Shown here one piece after another: positions 59,733-64,000 of a DNA stretch of 64,000 nucleotides. The notes under the pieces are model-generated. The model saw nothing but the letters and a program-made list of their open reading frames with translations. It searched no databases and had not been told where the DNA came from. The DNA is taken from positions 62,001-126,000 of the forward strand of contig JAHDQM010000010.1 of the NCBI GenBank assembly GCA_018433835.1, written 5' to 3'. The first letter of the stretch is position 1, and every line of letters begins with the position of its first letter. The translations under genes and the position numbers were made by a program. The DNA is from Methanoculleus sp. (lineage in GTDB: Archaea; Halobacteriota; Methanomicrobia; Methanomicrobiales; Methanoculleaceae).

Positions 59733-60151
59733 TCGCAGGCACCCTTGAGCATCTTTTGCAGGTCCATCGCGTCCAGGTCCCCGAGGCGGCCCTCCTTTGC
59801 GATGTAGCACTCCGTCACCGGGCCCTTGTCGACGATCCGGAGGAAGAAGATGTTCTCCGAGACCGGCAGCCTTTTTTCAGGGGTAAGCAGCGTCCTCTGC
59901 AGGTCAATCCGGAAGTCCGCCACCTCGGTGACCTTCTCGGCGAGCGGCACCAGGGCGTCGAGGTCCAGGAACTGTGTCCGCCCGTCCGCGACCTGGACGA
60001 GCATCCGTTCCTTGACGAGGCTGTCGGCGCCCCGTACGGTCGTGTGGGTGTCGTGCATCCGTGCGATGCAGGTAAGGACCTCCCGGAACGGCCGGACGAG
60101 TTCAAAATCGAGATCGACGGATTGGGGGAAACGATGGTATATCCTGCGCAT
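59729..60151 (-). CDS. Archaeal protein of unknown function upstream of DUF2240
   Basis: Protein of 140 aa without a recognised family: RFPQSVDLDFELVRPFREVL, a central region with VADGRTQFLDLDALVPLAEKV, and VSENIFFLRIVDKGPVTE. It appears soluble and compact. ATG 60151 is used; the longer frame to 60238 runs into the promoter of the divergent nucleotidase. Coupled to the DUF2240 gene by GTGA. Confidence 0.65.
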   Translation of the reverse strand: MRRIYHRFPQSVDLDFELVRPFREVLTCIARMHDTHTTVRGADSLVKERMLVQVADGRTQFLDLDALVPLAEKVTEVADFRIDLQRTLLTPEKRLPVSENIFFLRIVDKGPVTECYIAKEGRLGDLDAMDLQKMLKGACE

Positions 60152-60240
60152 CACTAGAATTGAGGTCTGCGGAACGTAAAAAGGATGTGATCCCGCCGGA
60201 GGCGCAAACGTTTTTGGCACATCTCCCCCTCCCTGCACCC

Positions 60241-61680
60241 ATGACGGATCACCTCACGCTCCTGCAGATGAACGATTCGCACGGGTACCTGGAACCGCAC
60301 CAGGAACTCTTCTATGCCGGCGGGCCGCCAGTGTACCGGACGGCAGGGGGGTATGCCCGGATAGCCGCGCTCCTTGAAGCGGCCCGCGATGCGCGGCCGG
60401 GCAGGGTGCTCGCGTTTGACTGCGGCGACACCATCCACGGGACCTATCCCGCCGTCCGGTCAAAGGGCGAGGCACTCGTTCCGGTCTTAAACGCCCTCGG
60501 GTTCGATGCCATGACCGCCCACTGGGAGTTCGCCTACGGGCCGGAACAGTTCCGCAAAGTGGCCGGGAGGCTCGACTACCCGGTCCTCGCCGACAACTGC
60601 TACGACAACGCAACCGGAGACCTGGTCTTTCCCCCGTACACGATCTGCGAGACCGACGACCTCTCGGTGGGCGTCATCGGCATCGCCGCCACAATCGTCG
60701 ACAAGACGATGCCGAAGTCCTTCTCGACGGGACTCCGGTTCTCTCTCGGAAACGCCGAACTCCCGGGGCACATAGCTCATCTACGCGACGATGAGGGGGT
60801 GGATCTCGTCGTGCTGATATCGCACCTCGGCTTTCCGCAGGAGGTGAAACTCGCCCGGGAGACGGACGGGATCGACGTCCTCCTCTCGGGGCACACCCAC
60901 AACCGGCTTTTTGAACCCGCGGTCGTCAACGACACCGTCATCATCCAGTCCGGCTGTCATGGCTCCTTCCTCGGCCGGCTCGACCTTGTAGTCGAGAACC
61001 GGCGGATAAAACGCTTCGATCACGAACTCATCGTCGTCGACGAGGAGATCCGGCCCGATCCCGCGGTCGAGGAGATGGTCGGGAGGGTCATGGACCCCCA
61101 CCGCGAGCGCCTCTCGCGGGTCGTCGGGGAGACCCGGACCGGTCTTAACCGGAACACGGTTCTCGAGGCCACGATGGACAACCTTCTTCTGCAGGCGCTC
61201 ATCGACGCCACCGGCGCCCAGATGGCGTTCTCGAACGGCTGGCGCTACGGCGCCCCGGTGCCGCCCGGCCCGGTCACGGCAAACGATCTCTGGAACATCA
61301 TCCCGGTCAACCCCCCGGTATCGACGGTCGAGATCACGGGCCGGGAACTCCGGGCGATGATGGAGGAGAACCTGGAGCGGACCTTTGCGCGGGACCCCTA
61401 CGAACAGATGGGCGGCTACGTGAAGCGCTGTTCGGGGATCAACCTCTACTGCAAGCTTGAGAATCCACCCGGGCTCCGGATCCAGGAGTTCTTTGCGGCC
61501 GGAAAACGGCTCAGGCCGGACGCTGTCTACCATGCGGCGTTCGTCACCGGGCAGGGCGTGCCGGCGGCCTACGGGAAGAACCGCCAGGACCTCGATATCC
61601 GGGCAATCGAGGCGCTCGAACGCTACCTGTTGAGCGGTCCCGTCAGCGCCGATCTCCGTGGGAGCGTGACGGCGATATGA
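60241..61680 (+). CDS. 5'-nucleotidase/SoxB-type metallophosphoesterase
   Basis: Protein of 479 aa of the 5'-nucleotidase superfamily with an N-terminal metallophosphoesterase domain and a C-terminal substrate-binding domain (about 310-479). Metal motifs are MNDSHGYLEP (D12, H14), DCGDTIHG (about 60-67), HLGFP and LLSGHTHNRL (about 215-224). Where GNHE is expected it reads TAHWEFAYG, without the metal-ligand Asn. A similar HWEF form is known to me from SoxB-like relatives (not checked). No signal peptide, so cytoplasmic. It overlaps the DsrE-like remnant by 4 nt. Confidence 0.82.
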   Translation: MTDHLTLLQMNDSHGYLEPHQELFYAGGPPVYRTAGGYARIAALLEAARDARPGRVLAFDCGDTIHGTYPAVRSKGEALVPVLNALGFDAMTAHWEFAYGPEQFRKVAGRLDYPVLADNCYDNATGDLVFPPYTICETDDLSVGVIGIAATIVDKTMPKSFSTGLRFSLGNAELPGHIAHLRDDEGVDLVVLISHLGFPQEVKLARETDGIDVLLSGHTHNRLFEPAVVNDTVIIQSGCHGSFLGRLDLVVENRRIKRFDHELIVVDEEIRPDPAVEEMVGRVMDPHRERLSRVVGETRTGLNRNTVLEATMDNLLLQALIDATGAQMAFSNGWRYGAPVPPGPVTANDLWNIIPVNPPVSTVEITGRELRAMMEENLERTFARDPYEQMGGYVKRCSGINLYCKLENPPGLRIQEFFAAGKRLRPDAVYHAAFVTGQGVPAAYGKNRQDLDIRAIEALERYLLSGPVSADLRGSVTAI

Positions 61681-61912
61681 CCCTCTCCCCGCGGGTCGCC
61701 ATCCACCTGGACGAGCGCGAGAAGGCGACCCGAACGCCGGCCTCATGGACCTGCTCGCGGGCCGCGGCGTCCTGTCCGCCATCTGCGAAACTACGCTGCG
61801 CTCCCGGAGTCTAACCGCGGAGAACTTCCCCGGCTACGTGGAGATCGTCCCGTCCGGCATCGTGGAACTGGTCGTCAGGCAGGCGGAGGGCTGGCACTAT
61901 CTCAGGCCGTAA
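61677..61912 (+). pseudogene. DsrE-family gene with internal deletion and frameshift
   Basis: From ATG 61677 (ATGA overlap with the nucleotidase stop) it reads MTLSPRVAIHLDEREKA, the first strand of DsrE-like proteins. It then shifts frame near 61727 and continues NAGLMDLLAGRGV, TLRSRSLTAENFPG, EIVPSGIVELVVRQAEGWHYLRP, the last strands of the fold. About 30 residues are missing between. DsrE-like proteins handle sulfur or redox partners. Non-functional as written. Confidence 0.7.
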
Positions 61913-61926
61913 AAAAGAAAGGTATC

Positions 61927-62304
61927 CTATGCTAGCAGAACGGCGTTGACCACGCCGTCCTGGCTGGGTCTGCTGACGATCCGCGCGCGTCCCATTTCGG
62001 TCTTGATGATGGCGCCCTTGGTCAGGAGGTTCCGCCGGACGTAGTTCGGGTTGGCACTGTTTGCCTCGACCGTCTCGATCTTCGCCTTTTTAGTCTCGCC
62101 GGTCGCGGGGTTTGAAACCGTCGCGTAGTCTAGCCGGAGTGCCCGGACCTTCTGGTTGCCCCCGTAGGTGCGGATAACTCTCCTGCGTTCTTCACCGATG
62201 TGCGTCTCTGCCGGAGCTCTTCCGATCTCCGTTCTCTTCTTGCCCTGGGATGTATGATAGCGTCCACCCGACGGCTTCCGTACTGATCTTCCTTGCCACT
62301 GCAT
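61927..62304 (-). CDS. rps8e: 30S ribosomal protein S8e
   Basis: Protein of 125 aa with archaeal S8e features: MQWQGRSVRKPSGGRYHTSQ, KKRTEIGRAPAETHIGEERR and RTYGGNQKVRALRLDYATVS, and the end GRARIVSRPSQDGVVNAVLL. The length is usual for archaea. It ends 14 nt from the DsrE remnant on the other strand. Its promoter lies in the AT-rich 62305-62410 interval shared with the end of hypB. Confidence 0.95.
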   Translation of the reverse strand: MQWQGRSVRKPSGGRYHTSQGKKRTEIGRAPAETHIGEERRRVIRTYGGNQKVRALRLDYATVSNPATGETKKAKIETVEANSANPNYVRRNLLTKGAIIKTEMGRARIVSRPSQDGVVNAVLLA

Positions 62305-62409
62305 GTGACCACCGAAATACTCTGTTGAGGACGCGATACCCTTCAGGGGGTAGCAATCTCTCGTTAAAGTGCTATAACTGTTCGAGACCGGGATATTTAA
62401 TTCTGCTGA

Positions 62410-63057
62410 TCACGCGAGGATCGCGTCCAGCAGCTTGCCCAACCCTTCCCCGGCCTTCATGTTCGTCCGGAAGACCTGCATCTCCGGGTTGTAGCGGTGC
62501 ATATCCTCTTCCATCCGGTCGAGGTTGGCGCCGACGAACGGGGCGAGGTCGATCTTGTTGATGACGCCGATGTTGCTGCTGCGAAACATCATCGGGTGCT
62601 TGTTCACCACGTCGTCCCCTTCCGTCGAGCTGACGACGACGATCCTCTTCTCGGCGCCCAGCCGGAAATCGGTCGGGCAGACCATGTTGCCGACGTTCTC
62701 GATGAAGAGGATGTCGATCTGATCGAGCGGGAGGTGCTCGATGGCGTGCTCCACAAGGTGGGCGTCGAGGTGGCACTCCTTCCCGGTGTTCGCGTTGTAG
62801 GCCGGGACGTTGAGGGCGACGATCCGCCTGAAATCGTCGTCCCCATAGACGTCCCCGGCGATGGCGCCGACGCGGAGCCCCTGTTCCCGGATCAGCGGCA
62901 CGAGTTGCTCGATCAGGGCGGTCTTCCCGGACCCGATGGCGCCGAGGAGGTCGAACGCCCTGATACCGTGGTCCCTGAGCAGGTCTGCGTTGGCGTCTGC
63001 AATGCGGTTGTTGACGTCGTAGATGTCCTTCTCCACGTGGACGTCGATATGATGCAT
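62410..63057 (-). CDS. hypB: Hydrogenase nickel-incorporation GTPase HypB
   Basis: Protein of 215 aa that delivers Ni to [NiFe] hydrogenases with HypA, using GTP. G1 is GAIGSGKTALIEQL (about 39-52), Switch regions include NTGKECHLDAHLVEHAI with Cys and His that bind metal at the dimer interface, G3-like ENVGNMVCP and NKIDL (G4, about 160). It lacks the N-terminal CxxCGC or His-rich tail. ATG 63057 (MHHIDVHVEKD) is used; 63075 is possible. Divergent with SRP19. Confidence 0.93.
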   Translation of the reverse strand: MHHIDVHVEKDIYDVNNRIADANADLLRDHGIRAFDLLGAIGSGKTALIEQLVPLIREQGLRVGAIAGDVYGDDDFRRIVALNVPAYNANTGKECHLDAHLVEHAIEHLPLDQIDILFIENVGNMVCPTDFRLGAEKRIVVVSSTEGDDVVNKHPMMFRSSNIGVINKIDLAPFVGANLDRMEEDMHRYNPEMQVFRTNMKAGEGLGKLLDAILA

Positions 63058-63073
63058 GGTATGTACTGTGATC

Positions 63074-63106
63074 ATGATCTGTTTATAGGTTAACCACCCA
63101 GATCAT
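63074..63106. promoter_or_regulatory. hypB-SRP19 divergent promoter with 8-bp inverted repeat
   Basis: ATGATCTG (63074-63081) and CAGATCAT (63099-63106) form a perfect 8-bp inverted repeat around a TTATAGGTTAA element (63083-63093) in a 55-bp intergenic region. It might be a symmetric promoter or an operator. Confidence 0.4.
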
Positions 63107-63112
63107 ACAACA

Positions 63113-63385
63113 ATGAGCGCTGAACGCATCCTGTACCCCTGTTACTTCGACGCAACGCTCGAGCGGCGGGAGGGGCGTCGCGTCGCAAAAAATCTCGGCG
63201 TGAAGTCCCCGGATCTTCCCGCCATCGAGGCCGTCCTGCGGAAGATGAAGGTCCCGCACCGGGTGGAGGAGCACCACCACCCCGCACGGTGGGCGGAGCG
63301 CGAAGGCCGGATCGTGGCGGAATGGGAAGGGAGCAAGGAAGGCCTGATCCGGAAGGTTGCCGGCGGTCTTGCCGGCCGGAAGTGA
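63113..63385 (+). CDS. srp19: Signal recognition particle 19 kDa protein
   Basis: Protein of 90 aa with the SRP19 pattern: ILYPCYFDATLERREGRRVA and HRVEEHHHPARWAEREGRI, which bind the tetraloops of SRP RNA helices 6 and 8. It helps assemble SRP54 on 7S RNA for membrane targeting. Length is usual for archaea. The mRNA is nearly leaderless, with TTATAGG 30 nt before ATG. Confidence 0.94.
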   Translation: MSAERILYPCYFDATLERREGRRVAKNLGVKSPDLPAIEAVLRKMKVPHRVEEHHHPARWAEREGRIVAEWEGSKEGLIRKVAGGLAGRK

Positions 63386-63390
63386 CCGTG

Positions 63391-64000
63391 ATGTACGACC
63401 TGCACACCCATACAATCCTCTCCGACGGCGAACTCCTCCCGACGGAGCTGGTCCGCCGGGCCGCCGTGCTCGGCTACGACACCCTCGCCGTCACCGACCA
63501 CGCGGACGCCTCCAACCTCGCGTACCTGGTGGAGGCGGCGGGCAAATGCCGGGAATCGGCACGGTGCTACGGCATGGACCTGCTCGTCGGGGTGGAACTC
63601 ACCCACGTCCCGCCGTCCCTGATCCCGGTGTTTGCGCGCGACGCAAAACGGCTCGGTGCCGATATCGTCGTGGTCCACGGCGAGACGGTGGTGGAGCCGG
63701 TCGCCCCCGGGACCAACCACGCCGCATGCACGTGCGAGTACGTGGACGCGCTCGCCCACCCGGGGCTCATGGCGGTCGAGGATGCCCGCGCAGCCGCGGA
63801 GCGCGGGATAGCGCTCGAGATAACCTCCCGGGCGGGGCACAACCGCACCAACGGCCATGTGGTGCGGGTGGCACGGGAGGCCGGCTGCCGGCTTGTGGTC
63901 GATTCCGATACGCATGCACCGTCCGATCTGATGTCGAAAGAGGCACGGTGGGCGATCGCTCTCGGCGCCGGATTAACGGAGGCGGAATCCCGGGAAGTTC
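63391..64000 (+). CDS. PHP-domain histidinol-phosphatase-like hydrolase (runs off the window)
   Basis: The frame starts at ATG 63391 (GTG 63388 also possible), 5 nt after srp19, and stays open to the window end, so the gene is partial. It reads YDLHTHTILSDGELLPTELV (metal-binding HxH and DGE), VTDHADASNLAYLVEA, VGVELTHVPP and DALAHPGLM, then VDSDTHAPSDL. These are the metal ligands of PHP phosphoesterases. Role: a phosphatase with unknown substrate; histidinol phosphatase is possible. Probably cotranscribed with srp19. Confidence 0.88.
   Translation, partial: MYDLHTHTILSDGELLPTELVRRAAVLGYDTLAVTDHADASNLAYLVEAAGKCRESARCYGMDLLVGVELTHVPPSLIPVFARDAKRLGADIVVVHGETVVEPVAPGTNHAACTCEYVDALAHPGLMAVEDARAAAERGIALEITSRAGHNRTNGHVVRVAREAGCRLVVDSDTHAPSDLMSKEARWAIALGAGLTEAESREV

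Overview
The window reads as a chromosomal segment of a GC-rich archaeon, most likely a hydrogenotrophic methanogen of the Methanomicrobiales close to Methanoculleus (inference). The supporting genes are archaeal translation and secretion genes (aIF5B, S6e, S8e, SRP19), archaeal-type tRNAs, the hydrogenase nickel-insertion GTPase HypB, and a divergent pair of an MsvR-type V4R regulator and an F420H2 oxidase (FprA) that is typical of methanogens. Promoters are TATA-type, SD sites are of the GGAGG or GGTGAT type, and many genes overlap by 4 nt (ATGA or GTGA).

Layout. 1-12 kb is mostly core: a sensor kinase, tRNA-Gly, a MarR/MFS pair, msvR-fprA, a second MFS, a flippase-like protein, a run of ACT protein, Sua5 and nucleotidyltransferase, a degenerate Cas4-like protein, DUF3467 and tRNA-Thr. 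12-16 kb is accessory. It holds an integrase remnant beside tRNA-Thr, a small ADP-ribosyltransferase-like gene with a 40-aa partner, an RNase III-like protein with altered catalytic residues, and an AbiE-like toxin-antitoxin pair whose antitoxin carries a nuclease-like domain. 16-31 kb holds an arylsulfatase with its radical-SAM maturase, small membrane and stress proteins, a Kef-type antiporter, a kinase, an HD hydrolase, a 25-bp tandem repeat and three decayed genes.

31.2-40.7 kb is the most striking region: a six-gene, single-strand defence operon. Its order is 5mC DNA methyltransferase, GHKL (MutL/MORC-like) ATPase, Z1 ATPase, PD-(D/E)XK protein, AIPR protein, and a Mig-like G:T mismatch glycosylase that fills the slot a Vsr nuclease often takes. 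It abuts a 3' stub of a DUF3427 helicase, as if it had replaced most of that gene.

41-51 kb holds a hydrolase, a ferredoxin-like reductase, an MscS-like membrane protein, an RND exporter coupled to a small CO-dehydrogenase-like protein, HTH and TrmB regulators and a lipoprotein serpin. 51-54 kb is a decayed insertion next to tRNA-His: a GH15 tail, an enolase pseudogene fused to an integrase N-terminus, and an AbrB-like gene with repeated operators. 54-64 kb returns to core genes: aIF5B, S6e, a radical SAM enzyme, TrmO, GNAT, two paired archaeal unknowns, a 5'-nucleotidase-like enzyme, S8e, HypB, SRP19 and a PHP hydrolase.

Sua5 and TrmO both act on t6A37 of tRNA. HypB and FprA fit an H2/F420 redox lifestyle. 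At least eight broken genes lie in the window. Some could be assembly errors, but the enolase and integrase remnants carry several independent lesions.
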